From: Caulobacter radicis
GTDB taxonomy: Bacteria; Pseudomonadota; Alphaproteobacteria; Caulobacterales; Caulobacteraceae
DNA: 64,000 bases
Direction: 5' to 3'
Assembly (NCBI RefSeq): GCF_003094615.1
Contig: NZ_QDKO01000010.1
Coordinates: forward strand, 124,001 to 188,000
Part shown: one piece after another, positions 42,802 to 54,770 of the stretch
How the letters are laid out: every line of letters begins with the position of its first letter
Numbering within the stretch: the stretch's first letter is position 1
Notes under the pieces: generated by a model
What the model saw: only the letters and a program-made list of their open reading frames with translations
What the model was told of the DNA's origin: nothing
Database searches by the model: none
Program-made: the position numbers and the translations under genes

Positions 42802-42815
42802 CGTTAAAAGAGAAA

Positions 42816-44003
42816 TCAGAAGATCTCGAACAGGCCCGCAGCCCCCATGCCGCCGCCGATGCACATGGTCACCACGCCCAGCTTGGCCTTGCGGCGCTTG
42901 CCTTCCAGCAGCAGGTGGCCGGCGCAGCGGGCGCCGGTCATGCCGAACGGGTGGCCGATGGCGATCGAGCCGCCGTTGACGTTGTACTTCTCCGGATCGA
43001 TGCCCAGGCGGTCGCGGCTGTAGAGGCACTGGCTGGCGAAGGCTTCGTTCAGCTCCCACAGGTCGATATCGTCGACCTTCAGACCGTGGCGTTCCAAGAG
43101 GCGCGGCACGGCGAACACCGGGCCGATGCCCATCTCGTCGGGCTCGCAGCCGGCGATGGCGAAGCCCTTGAACAGGCCCAGCGGCTCGAGGTTGCGGCGG
43201 GCGGCCTCCTTGGCCTCCATCACCACCACGGCGGCCGCGCCGTCCGACAGCTGGCTGGCGTTGCCGGCGGTGATGAAGTTGCCCGGACCCTTGACCGGCT
43301 CCAGCTTGGCCAGGCCTTCCAGCGTGGTCTCCGGACGATTGCACTCGTCCTTGGTGACGACGTAGTCGACCAGGCTCTCTTCCTTGGTCTCCTTGTTGAC
43401 CACCTTCATCTTGGTGGCCATCGGCACGATCTCGTCAGCGAACAGGCCGGCGGCCTGGGCGGCGGCGATGCGCTGCTGGCTGCGCAGCGAATACTCGTCC
43501 TGATACTCGCGGGAGATGCCGTAGCGCTTGGCGACGATGTCGGCGGTGTCGATCATCGCCATCCACAGGGCCGGCTTTTCCTTCATCAGCTTGTCTTCGG
43601 TGATGTGGAAGCGGTTCATGTGGCCGCCGCCCTGCACCAGCGAGATCGACTCCACGCCGCCGCCGATGGCGACCGGGGCGCCGTCGTTGCGCACGTAGTT
43701 GGCGGCCGTGGCGATGGCCTGCAGGCCCGAGGAGCAGAAGCGGTTGACAGTCTGGCCCGAGGTGGTGACCGGCAGGCCGGCCCAGATGGCGGCGTTGCGG
43801 GCGACGTTCATGCCGGTGGCGCCTTCGGGACCGCCGCAGCCCAGGACGACGTCTTCCACTTCGGGGCCGTCGAGGCCGGCGCGCGACACGGCGTGCTGGA
43901 TGGCGTGGCCGGCCATGGCCGCGCCGTGGGTGTTGTTGAAGCCGCCGCGATTGGACTTGGCCAGGCCCGTCCGGGCGTAGGAGACGATGACCGCTTCGCG
44001 CAT
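42816..44003 (-). CDS. Acetyl-CoA acetyltransferase (thiolase)
   Basis: A 395-residue thiolase with [20 protein letters not shown] (nucleophilic Cys near 90), [19 protein letters not shown] (catalytic His near 350) and [16 protein letters not shown] (second Cys near 380). [15 protein letters not shown] is the conserved NEAF region. This is the beta-oxidation/FadA-like branch, which can also condense acetyl-CoA. No other beta-oxidation genes are adjacent, so the specific pathway (fatty acid degradation or another CoA route) is inferred only from family. Confidence 0.94.
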   Translation of the reverse strand: MREAVIVSYARTGLAKSNRGGFNNTHGAAMAGHAIQHAVSRAGLDGPEVEDVVLGCGGPEGATGMNVARNAAIWAGLPVTTSGQTVNRFCSSGLQAIATAANYVRNDGAPVAIGGGVESISLVQGGGHMNRFHITEDKLMKEKPALWMAMIDTADIVAKRYGISREYQDEYSLRSQQRIAAAQAAGLFADEIVPMATKMKVVNKETKEESLVDYVVTKDECNRPETTLEGLAKLEPVKGPGNFITAGNASQLSDGAAAVVVMEAKEAARRNLEPLGLFKGFAIAGCEPDEMGIGPVFAVPRLLERHGLKVDDIDLWELNEAFASQCLYSRDRLGIDPEKYNVNGGSIAIGHPFGMTGARCAGHLLLEGKRRKAKLGVVTMCIGGGMGAAGLFEIF

Positions 44004-44099
44004 GGCGCTTCTTCCCTGTTTAAACGTTAGTTTGAATTGCCGGCACCGTAGGCCGGAAATTCGCCGGGGGGAAGATCACGTAAGCGTAAGCCGTGAGGC

Positions 44100-44804
44100 T
44101 CAGCCCAGTATGGTCGGCGCGTCGGGCAGCTCGTTGCGGTCCTCGCCGCCGGCGCGCGGCGCGTGCTCGGCCAGGATGGCGCCGGCGCGGCCGACGGCGG
44201 CGACGAAGCCGTCGGCGATCTGGCCGGCCTTCAGGCCCGCCACGAGGTCGGCGACGACGCCGGACCAGGCGTCCTTGGGCGCCAGGCCATGGACGCCCTC
44301 GTCGGCCAGCACTTCGACGCGGTGCTCCGCCAGGGCGGCGAAGATCAGCACGCCGGTGCGCCCTTGCGTGGCGCGCAGGTCGCTGGACAGGAAATAGTCC
44401 ATGGCCGCGCGCCGGACGCGCTCGGCGGCGCTCTCGCCGGTGGGCAGCCGCGCCCGCAGCGGCGGGATCGACAGCACGGCGGTCGCCAGGGCGAACACCG
44501 CCGCCTGCAGGGTCAGGTAGACCAGCAGGGCCGACAGGATCGCGCCGTCCTGGGCGGCGGCGTGGCCGACGCTCCAGCCGCCGAACAGGCGGGTCAGCCA
44601 CTCGGGGCGCAGGCCGGCCAGCAGGCCGAAGGCCGGCAGCAGCAGGGCCGCGCCCGCCGCCCAGGCCAGGACGGGGGCGGGGCGGTCGGGCTCGACACGC
44701 GGGGCCAGCACGCAGCGGATCTCGCCGATGGTGCCGGCCTCCGCCGCGCGAACGGCGTCGGCGATGCGCAGCTGGTCGGGGCGGGAAAGAATGTCGCTCA
44801 TCAC
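44100..44804 (-). CDS. TPM-domain membrane protein
   Basis: A 234-residue protein with the TPM phosphatase-like fold split by two membrane helices. DQLRIADAVRAAEAGTIGEI precedes the helices (about residues 44-64 and 88-112), then ESAAERVRRAAMDYFLSSDL, TGVLIFAALAEHRVEVLADE and AGQIADGFVAAVGRAGAILA. It is the usual second TPM gene downstream of a signal-peptide TPM gene (ATGA overlap at 44801-44804) and LemA. The biochemical role of this gene trio is uncertain; TPM relatives act in thylakoid repair. Confidence 0.88.
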   Translation of the reverse strand: MMSDILSRPDQLRIADAVRAAEAGTIGEIRCVLAPRVEPDRPAPVLAWAAGAALLLPAFGLLAGLRPEWLTRLFGGWSVGHAAAQDGAILSALLVYLTLQAAVFALATAVLSIPPLRARLPTGESAAERVRRAAMDYFLSSDLRATQGRTGVLIFAALAEHRVEVLADEGVHGLAPKDAWSGVVADLVAGLKAGQIADGFVAAVGRAGAILAEHAPRAGGEDRNELPDAPTILG

Positions 44805-45667
44805 CAGCTCCCCGAGGATCCGCCGCCGCCGAACGAGCCGCCGCCGCCGGAGAACCCGCCGCCGCCTCCACCGCCGCTCCAGCCGCCTCCGCCGCCGCGA
44901 CCGCCGCCGCCGCTGGTCAGGGCGTTGATCAGGATCCAGGGCAGGGCCTCGCCCACCGCCGCGCCGAGCCCGCTGCGGCGATAGCGGCGGCGTCCGAACA
45001 TCGCCCGCAGGATCATGACGGCGACGATGAAGACGATGAAGATCGCCACCACCGGCACGCCGCCGCCGTCGTCCTGGCGCTGGCCTTCCGCCGCCTGGGC
45101 GACCTGGGCCCTGGCCTCGCCGTCGGGCAGCGACAGCTGCTTTACGATGGCGTCGGTCCCGGCGACGATGCCGCCCTCCATGTCGCCGGCCTTGAAGCGG
45201 GGCAGGATGGCGCTCTGGATGATGACGCTGGACAGGGCGTCGGTCAGCACCGGCTCCAGGCCGTAGCCGACCTCGATGCGAACCTTGCGCTCATTGGGCG
45301 CCACGATCAGCAGGGCGCCGGTGTTCCTGTCCTTCTCGCCGATGCCCCAGGCGCGGCCCAGTTGATAGCCATAGTCCTCGATCTCGTAGCCTTGCAGGCT
45401 GGACAGGGTGGCGACCACCAGCTGGCGGCCGGTCTCTTTCTCCAGCGTCGCCAGCTGGTCGGTCAGCTGCTGTTCGGCGGCCGGCGACAGGATGTTCGCC
45501 TGGTCGACGACCCGGCCGCTCAGCGGCGGGAAGGTCGGGGCGGCGAGGGCGGCCGTGGCGAGGAAGAGGATGGCGAGAAAAGAGAGGATGGGAATGACCC
45601 ACCCGCTCCTCCCCCGTGCAACGGGGGAGGGGGACCGCGAAGCGGTGGAGGGGGCGGCGGCGCGCAC
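44801..45667 (-). CDS. TPM-domain protein with glycine-rich tail (YgcG-like), start uncertain
   Basis: The mature part has LSGRVVDQANILSPAAEQQL, GRQLVVATLSSLQGYEIEDY, IGEKDRNTGALLIVAPNERK, and VRIEVGYGLEPVLTDALSSV, followed by a membrane helix (VVAIFIVFIVAVMILRAMF) and a Gly/Ser-rich tail (SGGGGGGGFSGGGGSFGGGG), as in the TPM/YgcG family. The hydrophobic signal IPILSFLAILFLATAALAAP starts only at about 45595. No ATG is available. Candidates are GTG 45667 (used here), GTG 45763 (1 nt after the lemA stop) or ATT 45595, 10 nt after GGGGAGGAG. A family A variant repeat lies across this region, so the true N-terminus may be repeat-encoded. Confidence 0.85.
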   Translation of the reverse strand: MRAAAPSTASRSPSPVARGRSGWVIPILSFLAILFLATAALAAPTFPPLSGRVVDQANILSPAAEQQLTDQLATLEKETGRQLVVATLSSLQGYEIEDYGYQLGRAWGIGEKDRNTGALLIVAPNERKVRIEVGYGLEPVLTDALSSVIIQSAILPRFKAGDMEGGIVAGTDAIVKQLSLPDGEARAQVAQAAEGQRQDDGGGVPVVAIFIVFIVAVMILRAMFGRRRYRRSGLGAAVGEALPWILINALTSGGGGRGGGGGWSGGGGGGGFSGGGGSFGGGGSSGSW

Positions 45668-45743
45668 GGTGCTTCGTCCCTCGCCCCCTCCGTCACGGCG
45701 CCGATGGCGCCGCGCCACCTCCCCCGTTGCACGGGGGAGGAGC
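45605..45743. repeat. Family A variant element between lemA and the TPM gene
   Basis: Ends GCTCCTCCCCCGTGCAACGG and CCGTTGCACGGGGGAGGAGC, a perfect inverted pair, with internal ACCGCGAAGCGGT and GCGCCGATGGCGC. The core layout matches family A but the tips differ (CGTGCAACG instead of CTGAAG). The TPM reading frame stays open through it. Confidence 0.85.
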
Positions 45744-45764
45744 AAGGCCGCGACAGCCCTCACC

Positions 45765-46412
45765 CTAGTGCGCCGGGGCCGGCTGGGACGGGGCGGCGGG
45801 CGCGGCCGGGGCGTCGAAGCTGACGGTCGGGGCGGTCTGGGCCGCGGCCGAGGCCTCGAACAGCTGGGCCGGCTTCTGGCCGCCATAGAAGGTCTTGGCC
45901 CAGAGGATGGTCGGGAAGGTGCGCAGGCTCGTGTTGTAGACCCGCGCGGTCTCGTTGTAGTCGCGCCGCGCGATGGTGATGCGGTTCTCGGTGCCTTCCA
46001 GCTGGCTCTGCAGGGCCAGGAAGTTCTGGTTCGACTTCAGGTCCGGGTACTGCTCCTGGATCACCATCAGCCGGCCCAGCACGCCGGTCAGCTGGTCCTG
46101 GGCGGCGGCGTATTTCTGGAAGGCGGCCGGGTCGGTGATGGTCGAGGCGTCGACCTTGACCTGGGTGGCGCTGGCGCGGGCCTGGGTCACCGAGGTCAGG
46201 ACGTCCTTTTCCTGGGCCGCGTAGCCCTTCACCGTGGCCACCAGGTTGGGGATCAGGTCCGAGCGGCGCTGGTACTGGTTCTGCACCTCGGCCCAGGCGG
46301 CCTTGGTCTTCTCGTCCTGGGTGGGGATGGTGTTGATCCCGCAGCCGGACAGGCCGACGGCGATCACGACGGAGGCAAGGGCCAGGCGGGCCGGCGAACG
46401 CAGCTGCGACAT
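45765..46412 (-). CDS. lemA: LemA family lipoprotein
   Basis: A 215-residue protein. The lipoprotein signal has lipobox LSGC (ASVVIAVGLSGCGINTIPT). The LemA domain shows QNQYQRRSDLIPNLVATVKG, then VLTSVTQARASATQVKV and YPDLKSNQNFLALQSQLEGT, with ENRITIARRDYNETARVYNT, all classic LemA helices. A Pro/Ala-rich tail of about 30 residues is extra. LemA typically sits next to TPM genes, as here, and is an envelope-associated coiled-coil protein of unclear function. Confidence 0.94.
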   Translation of the reverse strand: MSQLRSPARLALASVVIAVGLSGCGINTIPTQDEKTKAAWAEVQNQYQRRSDLIPNLVATVKGYAAQEKDVLTSVTQARASATQVKVDASTITDPAAFQKYAAAQDQLTGVLGRLMVIQEQYPDLKSNQNFLALQSQLEGTENRITIARRDYNETARVYNTSLRTFPTILWAKTFYGGQKPAQLFEASAAAQTAPTVSFDAPAAPAAPSQPAPAH

Positions 46413-46556
46413 GAAGGCTCCCTCTGAAGGCGGCTGGCGGCCGCCGATCGCATTTATATGGCCCCGTCTCCGGCTCTCGTCATCCGCGTATCGGATTAAC
46501 TCGCGTCCATCAGGGGCTTAACTTCCTTTTGAGGAGATGGGCGCAGGATCGCCGCC

Positions 46557-46982
46557 ATGGTCCTGATGGTCGCCTTCGCCCTGGTCGGAGCCCTGCTCGG
46601 GCTCTTCTGGCGCCCCCGTTTCGTGGGGGTGGTCATCGCCGTGGTCGCGGCGGGGGTCGTGCAGGGCCTGGCCGCCTGGTCGCTGCAGATCCTGTCGCAG
46701 CAGGTCAATCGCGAGCACCTGCTGGTCCAGTTGCACGCCATCTTCGGCGAGAGCGCCATCGACTTCGCCGGACCGGTGCTGGCCGCCGCCGTCGGGGCGG
46801 TGTTCGCCGCGCTGCTGGGCGGCCTGACCGACGCCCGCCGCCCGCCGGTGGTGGTCACCGCCGACGGCCTGCGCCGCAAGGCCGGCAAGGACGGCCGCTA
46901 CGCCCGCATGGAAGGCATGGTCCAGGACCGCGCCATCCACGCCAAGGCCGAGAGCCGGATCGACTCCATCCTCGGGCTCTAA
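46557..46982 (+). CDS. Small hypothetical membrane protein
   Basis: A protein of 141 residues from ATG 46557. Three hydrophobic stretches: MVLMVAFALVGALLGLFW, GVVIAVVAAGVVQGLAAWSL and DFAGPVLAAAVGAVFAALLG. A charged C-terminal tail (LRRKAGKDGRYARMEGMVQD onward) probably faces the cytoplasm. No family recognised. Stands alone between divergent lemA and a family B repeat. Confidence 0.7.
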   Translation: MVLMVAFALVGALLGLFWRPRFVGVVIAVVAAGVVQGLAAWSLQILSQQVNREHLLVQLHAIFGESAIDFAGPVLAAAVGAVFAALLGGLTDARRPPVVVTADGLRRKAGKDGRYARMEGMVQDRAIHAKAESRIDSILGL

Positions 46983-47005
46983 GGGCGCGCGCTCTTTCTT
47001 CCTTG

Positions 47006-47141
47006 CCCGTCATTCCCGCCCTTGTGGCGGGAACCCCTCTGTCAGCCGCAAGGGCGGGAGGGGCGGACTGCCGAGCAGTCCGCTGGCGCTTCACGTGTGA
47101 GCGGAACCAGAGGTTCCCGCCACAAGGGCGGGAATGACGGG
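47006..47141. repeat. Family B palindromic element, long form
   Basis: Ends CCCGTCATTCCCGCCCTTGT and GCCACAAGGGCGGGAATGAC, internal GGACTGCCGAGCAGTCC. The 411-bp gap 46983-47393 holds this element, a stretch of lower GC (about 47170-47240) and the palindrome at 47243-47257. I see no gene in it. Confidence 0.85.
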
Positions 47142-47242
47142 GAGATGGGGAGGGCGCTCCACGTTCCGCCGAAAATCTCAGTTTCGATAAAATATGCGCA
47201 CGCGAACAAAAACCGGCTTGCGCGATTTCTGAACGCTGATAT

Positions 47243-47257
47243 CTAAGCAGTGCTTAG
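47243..47257. promoter_or_regulatory. Palindrome CTAAGCA-G-TGCTTAG, candidate operator
   Basis: A perfect 7-bp inverted repeat with a single-base centre, in the only AT-leaning part of the leader of the 106-residue secreted protein gene (ATG 47394). It could be a binding site for a dimeric regulator near the promoter. No consensus is known to me. Confidence 0.4.
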
Positions 47258-47393
47258 TTCGGTTTCGCGACGCCGGTGGGGATATCGGCGCCATGTCCAT
47301 GAAGGACAGCATCCCACGGGACCGAGCGGCCAGTACAGCTTACGCCGCGATCATCGATCTTTCCATCATCCCCGAAGCTGGAGGGCTTTTCCC

Positions 47394-47714
47394 ATGAAGC
47401 TCCGCGCCCTGGCGGCTGTCGCCGCCCTGTCCGTTTCCGCGTTCGTCGCGGCCCCCGCCCTGGCCGATGGCCGCCTGGCGGTCACTCTCGAAAAGCCCGT
47501 CTCGGCCAAGACCAAGATCGTCGCCGGCGGCGCCGTCTTCGTCTGCGAGGACGCGGCCTGCGTCGCTGCCTCGGCCCCGTCGCGGGCTCTCAGCGTCGCC
47601 TCGTGCAAGGCGCTGGCGAAGGAGGCCGGCCGCGTCTCGGCCTTCGGCGGCGACGCCAAGACCCTGGCCGCCGAAGAGCTGGAGCGCTGCAACGCCTCGG
47701 CCAAGGCCGCCTGA
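47394..47714 (+). CDS. CC_3452-family small secreted protein
   Basis: A protein of 106 residues from ATG 47394 with GGAGGG 8 nt upstream. The signal peptide is MKLRALAAVAALSVSAFVAA with cleavage after ALA. The mature part has AGGAVFVCEDAACVAASAPS and LSVASCKALAKEAGRVSAFG, then LAAEELERCNASAKA, with four cysteines that can make two disulfides. It matches a Caulobacterales family named after CC_3452 (recognised from memory). Function unknown. The region just upstream of the F1 ATPase genes is where this family member sits in C. crescentus, as I recall. Confidence 0.85.
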   Translation: MKLRALAAVAALSVSAFVAAPALADGRLAVTLEKPVSAKTKIVAGGAVFVCEDAACVAASAPSRALSVASCKALAKEAGRVSAFGGDAKTLAAEELERCNASAKAA

Positions 47715-47789
47715 TCCCTCTTTCCTACCGAGTAAGGCGTACCAGGGGGCTTCTCTTTCTCTGGCTGTTTCCTCGACCATTCGCCTGAC

Positions 47790-47822
47790 AGGGCGGCGGA
47801 TCGCTTCCGCCGCCCTTTTTCT
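47790..47822 (+). terminator. Intrinsic terminator after the CC_3452-family gene
   Basis: AGGGCGGCGGA and TCCGCCGCCCT form an 11-bp perfect stem with loop TCGCT, followed by TTTTTCTTT. 75 nt past the stop at 47714. Confidence 0.9.
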
Positions 47823-47868
47823 TTGCCCCGCCTTTACGTCTTCGTCCGCGCAAGGATTAGATGTCGCC

Positions 47869-48105
47869 ATGACCCAGCCCCTGACCGTCCAGCTCGAAGA
47901 GGCCTTGCGAGCGGCCGCCGGCGCCGACGCCGCGCCCGTGTCGGTCACGATCGACTACGCGAGGCAAGGCCAGGCCGGCGAAAGCGCCCGCGGCTGGGTC
48001 GAACGGGCCACCCGCAGCCTGGTGTTCGCCCAGGCCGAGGCGCGCACCGCCGACGGGATCCTGGCCGGCGCGGCCTCGGGCGTATTCCGCCGCGTCAACG
48101 TCTGA
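47869..48105 (+). CDS. Short hotdog-like (PaaI thioesterase C-terminal half) protein
   Basis: A protein of 78 residues from ATG 47869, preceded by AAGGAT. The sequence PVSVTIDYARQGQAGESARG then WVERATRSLVFAQAEARTAD and GILAGAASGVFRRVNV looks like strands 2-5 of a hotdog-fold thioesterase, but the N-terminal helix and catalytic half are missing. It may be a genuine mini-protein that works as an oligomer, or a remnant. It is separated from the next gene (atpH) by 218 bp and from the previous one by a strong terminator, so it has its own promoter. Confidence 0.65.
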   Translation: MTQPLTVQLEEALRAAAGADAAPVSVTIDYARQGQAGESARGWVERATRSLVFAQAEARTADGILAGAASGVFRRVNV

Positions 48106-48323
48106 CGGATAAACACATTTTTTCGCGAACTTGGCCGAACACGATCACCTCGGCTTGGTTGCGACTGCGAACACCCCGTGTTATCAGGCGCCGGGCTTCG
48201 GGAAGGGCAGCGCGAAAGCGCGGGCCGCCCGTGCGCTTTTCTCAAGCGCTAACAAGTCTTTAAGCCGGGGAGAGGGGGGAGCTTCTCTTCCGCGGCGATT
48301 GCAACGCACACCGGGCGGAACAA

Positions 48324-50472
<2,149 letters not shown>

Positions 50473-50507
50473 GCCCCCTCGGAACCGCTCGGAGAGAGTA
50501 GCGCCGA

Positions 50508-51386
50508 ATGGCCAGCTTGAAGGAAATGCGCAATCGGATCTCGAGCGTCAAAGCGACGCAAAAGATCACGAAAGCGATGCAGATGGTGGCGGCTGCCAAG
50601 CTGCGCCGGAGCCAGGACGCGGCGGAAGCCGCCCGTCCGTACGCCCGGCGTCTGGCCAGCGTCATCGCCAACCTCGCGACCGGCGTGTCGGGCGACGGCG
50701 CTCCGGCGCTGCTGGCCGGCACCGGCCGCGACGACCGTCACCTGGTGGTGGTGGCCGCTGCGGACCGTGGTCTGGCCGGCGGCTTCACCTCGTCGATCGT
50801 GCGCGCGGCTCGCGCCCACATCGACGGGCTGATCGCCCAGGGCAAGGACGTGAAGATCGTCTGCGTCGGCAAGAAGGTGACCGCCCAGCTGAAGCGCCCC
50901 TACGGCGACAAGGTGGTGGATAACTTCGACCTGTCGGCCTATCGCCAGATCACCCTGTCGGTCGCCCAGCCGATCGCCGATGTCGTCACCAAGCTCTACG
51001 AAGCCGGCGACATCGACGTGGTGACCCTGTTCTACAGCCGCTTCCGGTCGGTGGTGCAGCAGGTTCCGACCGCGCTGCAGCTGATCCCGGCGGTTGTCGA
51101 GGGCGGCGCCGAAGTCGCGTCGGGCCCGGCCGCGGTCTACGAGTACGAGCCCTCGGAAGAGGCCATTCTCGAGACCCTGCTGCCGCGCAACCTGACGGTC
51201 CAGATCCTGTCGGCCCTGCTCGACAACATGGCCGGCTTCTACGCCAGCCAGATGACGGCGATGGACAACGCCACGCGGAACGCGGGCGACATGATCAAGC
51301 GCTACACCCTCGAGTACAACCGTTCCCGCCAGGCTCAGATCACCAAGGAGCTGATCGAGATCATCTCCGGCGCCGAAGCCGTCTGA
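50508..51386 (+). CDS. atpG: F1 ATP synthase subunit gamma
   Basis: 292 residues. The coiled-coil N-terminal helix is [20 protein letters not shown] then [20 protein letters not shown], the Rossmann-like middle includes [20 protein letters not shown], and the C-terminal helix is [20 protein letters not shown] then [20 protein letters not shown]. This is the rotating shaft. Ribosome binding site GGAGAG lies about 12 nt upstream. Confidence 0.97.
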   Translation: MASLKEMRNRISSVKATQKITKAMQMVAAAKLRRSQDAAEAARPYARRLASVIANLATGVSGDGAPALLAGTGRDDRHLVVVAAADRGLAGGFTSSIVRAARAHIDGLIAQGKDVKIVCVGKKVTAQLKRPYGDKVVDNFDLSAYRQITLSVAQPIADVVTKLYEAGDIDVVTLFYSRFRSVVQQVPTALQLIPAVVEGGAEVASGPAAVYEYEPSEEAILETLLPRNLTVQILSALLDNMAGFYASQMTAMDNATRNAGDMIKRYTLEYNRSRQAQITKELIEIISGAEAV

Positions 51387-51396
51387 TCTAGCCTAA

Positions 51397-53042
<1,646 letters not shown>

Positions 53043-53043
<1 letters not shown>

Positions 53044-53294
53044 TGCACGAGGAAGACGGCGATCTGGCCCACTTCTGCTGCGAGGAGCTGGAGGACGCGG
53101 TGTCTTCGGACGCCGAGGCCTCACTCATCGAGCATGACAGCGGCCTGATCCTGTTGAACCTGGGTCAACGGGAAGCCGATGGTGAGACGGGCACGGTCCT
53201 GACCACCATCCGCTTCTGTCCGTTCTGCGGCACCGAGATCCAGACCGACGAAGACATCGAAGCGGCCCTGGGCGCCGTGGAGACCTACGACTGA
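53043..53294 (+). CDS. Small acidic zinc-ribbon-like protein between atpD and atpC
   Basis: An 83-residue, very acidic protein. Two Cys clusters, LAHFCCEELED near the start and IRFCPFCGTEIQTDEDIEAA near the end, could make one zinc site, the latter being a typical zinc-ribbon knuckle (CPxCG). Both ends overlap neighbours by one base (TGATG), so it is translationally coupled in the F1 operon and made in step with the ATPase. I do not recognise the family. It may assist F1 assembly or regulation, or simply hitch-hike. Confidence 0.85.
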
Positions 53295-53557
53295 TGGCCA
53301 AGCTGCACTTCTCTCTCGTCGCGCCCGAGCGCGAACTGTTCTCGGCGGATGTCGACCAAGTCGACGCGCCGGGCACGGAAGGCGATTTCGGCGTGCTGCC
53401 GAACCACGCCCCGTTCATGACCACGCTGCGCGAGGGTCGGGTGACGGTGCGTGACGGCTCGACCGTCAAGCTGTTCGACATCCAGGGCGGTTTCGCCGAT
53501 GTCGGTCCCGACGGCTTCACGATCCTGGCCGAGCACGCGGTGGAAGTGGCCTCGTAA
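53294..53557 (+). CDS. atpC: F1 ATP synthase subunit epsilon, short form
   Basis: 87 residues. The N-terminal beta-sandwich domain is complete (LHFSLVAPERELFSADVDQV, EGDFGVLPNHAPFMTTLREG, VKLFDIQGGFADVGPDGFTI) and ends LAEHAVEVAS. The C-terminal two-helix domain, about 45-50 residues in E. coli and responsible for inhibition, is absent. Several Alphaproteobacteria have such short epsilon subunits and use the separate zeta inhibitor instead (known from Paracoccus). Followed by a strong terminator. Confidence 0.96.
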   Translation: MAKLHFSLVAPERELFSADVDQVDAPGTEGDFGVLPNHAPFMTTLREGRVTVRDGSTVKLFDIQGGFADVGPDGFTILAEHAVEVAS

Positions 53558-53585
53558 GAGCCGCTTCTTTCCGAAGACTTCGAAA

Positions 53586-53618
53586 GCGCCCTCGCTGGAA
53601 ACAGCGGGGGCGTTTTTC
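53586..53618 (+). terminator. Intrinsic terminator of the F1 ATPase operon
   Basis: CGCCCTCGCTG and CAGCGGGGGCG pair as an 11-bp stem (one T-G pair) with a GAAA tetraloop, followed by TTTTTCG. It starts 29 nt after the atpC stop. Confidence 0.92.
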
Positions 53619-53626
53619 GTTTCCGA

Positions 53627-53761
53627 AGATCCTCCCCCTCTGGGGGAGGTGGCCCGGAGGGCCGGAGGGGGGCCGTTTTCAGCTGTCGATGAGGTGTGGA
53701 GTCATCAGTCACTCCCCCCTCCGTCGGCTTCGCCGACACCTCCCCCACAGGGGGAGGATCG
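53627..53761. repeat. Family A palindromic element after the F1 operon
   Basis: Ends AGATCCTCCCCCTCTGGGGG and CCCCCACAGGGGGAGGATC, internal GGCCCGGAGGGCC and GTCGGCTTCGCCGAC. With the terminator it fills most of the 317-bp gap 53558-53874; the remaining 110 bp is the promoter region of the next gene. Confidence 0.92.
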
Positions 53762-53874
53762 AAAAAATTACGTTTGTGACCCCATCCGCGCCGCAATCGG
53801 CCACCATAAGGGTTGCGAGGGAACGCTTGTCGGTTTTAATGCCGACCTCCAAGTCTCTAGGGGATATCCGACCT

Positions 53875-54561
53875 ATGCGCCTTGCGCTCGCCAGCCTGAT
53901 CGCCCTCGGCGTCGTTTCGACCGCCGTCGCCCAGGAGCAACCCGCTCCCGCCGCCGCCCCGGCTCCCGCCCCGGCCGCCGCGCCCGCTGATCAGGCCGCG
54001 CCTGCCGATCAAGCCACGCCCGTCGTCCCGGCGCCCGCCGCCGGCACCCCGGAAGCCGCCGCCGCCGCGGCCGCTCCGGAAGCGGTGCGTCCGCCCCCGC
54101 CGACCGATCCGGTCTCGGTGAAGATCCTCAGCGTCCTCGACACCATCTGCAAGCCGGCCGTCGTCGGCGGCGACTTCAACGCCCTGGCCAAGGCCGGCGG
54201 CTTCAAGAAGAAGCGCGACCTGTGGACGCTGGACCTGGGCAAGCCCTACCAGATCGTCCTGGACAACCCGGGTTCGAACAAGAACGTCTGCACCCTGAAC
54301 GTCCAGCACGCCCAGGGCCCGGACCAGGCCCAGCACCTGGCCACCGCCCTGCACGACTGGGCGACCTGGGAGAACAGCCCGCAGCTGAAGCTGATCCGCA
54401 ACGACCAACTGGTCACCGACGTCAAGCGCCTGACCGTGACCTGGGACAACAACGCCGCCGGCGGCAAGGCCGGCCTCGTCTACGTCCGCGTCAAGAAGCT
54501 GGACGACAGCTCGATCGGCAAGAACTTCGAACAGGCCCAGATCCTCTACACCACCCAGTGA
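53875..54561 (+). CDS. Secreted protein with Pro/Ala-rich N-terminal region
   Basis: A protein of 228 residues from ATG 53875. The signal peptide is MRLALASLIALGVVSTAVA with cleavage before QEQ. Residues 20-75 are Pro/Ala-rich with acidic spots (a flexible linker). The C-terminal domain (about 80-228) has VKILSVLDTICKPAVVGGDF, KKKRDLWTLDLGKPYQIVLD, NPGSNKNVCTLNVQHAQGPD and ALHDWATWENSPQLKLIRN, with two cysteines likely bonded. No family is recognised with confidence. Periplasmic or envelope protein. Confidence 0.8.
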   Translation: MRLALASLIALGVVSTAVAQEQPAPAAAPAPAPAAAPADQAAPADQATPVVPAPAAGTPEAAAAAAAPEAVRPPPPTDPVSVKILSVLDTICKPAVVGGDFNALAKAGGFKKKRDLWTLDLGKPYQIVLDNPGSNKNVCTLNVQHAQGPDQAQHLATALHDWATWENSPQLKLIRNDQLVTDVKRLTVTWDNNAAGGKAGLVYVRVKKLDDSSIGKNFEQAQILYTTQ

Positions 54562-54590
54562 TGGTGCGAGGCTCGCGGAGCTGAAACGCG

Positions 54591-54620
54591 AAAGGCGCGG
54601 AGGGTGACCTCCGCGCCTTT
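54591..54620 (+). terminator. Intrinsic terminator after the Pro/Ala-rich protein gene
   Basis: AAAGGCGCGGAGG and CCTCCGCGCCTTT make a 13-bp perfect stem with loop GTGA, followed by TGCTTTTTG. It also reads as a terminator on the minus strand. Confidence 0.92.
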
Positions 54621-54628
54621 TGCTTTTT

Positions 54629-54764
54629 GATCCTCCCCCCGAAGGGGGAGGTGGCCCGAACGGCCGGAGGGGGAAGTTTTTGCTGACGTCGAGGCGGTTG
54701 CTGGCTCACAGGCCACATCCCCCTCCGTCGCTCCGCGACACCTCCCCCTTCAGGGGGAGGATCT
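54629..54764. repeat. Family A palindromic element
   Basis: Ends GATCCTCCCCCCGAAGGGGG and CCCTTCAGGGGGAGGATCT, internal GTCGCTCCGCGAC. Lies between convergent 3' ends. Confidence 0.92.
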
Positions 54765-54770
54765 TTGCCC

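Noticed and set aside
44801..45886. Longer start for the TPM protein at ATG 45886
   Set aside because: It would overlap 120 bp of lemA coding sequence in another frame and give a product start with no conserved features.
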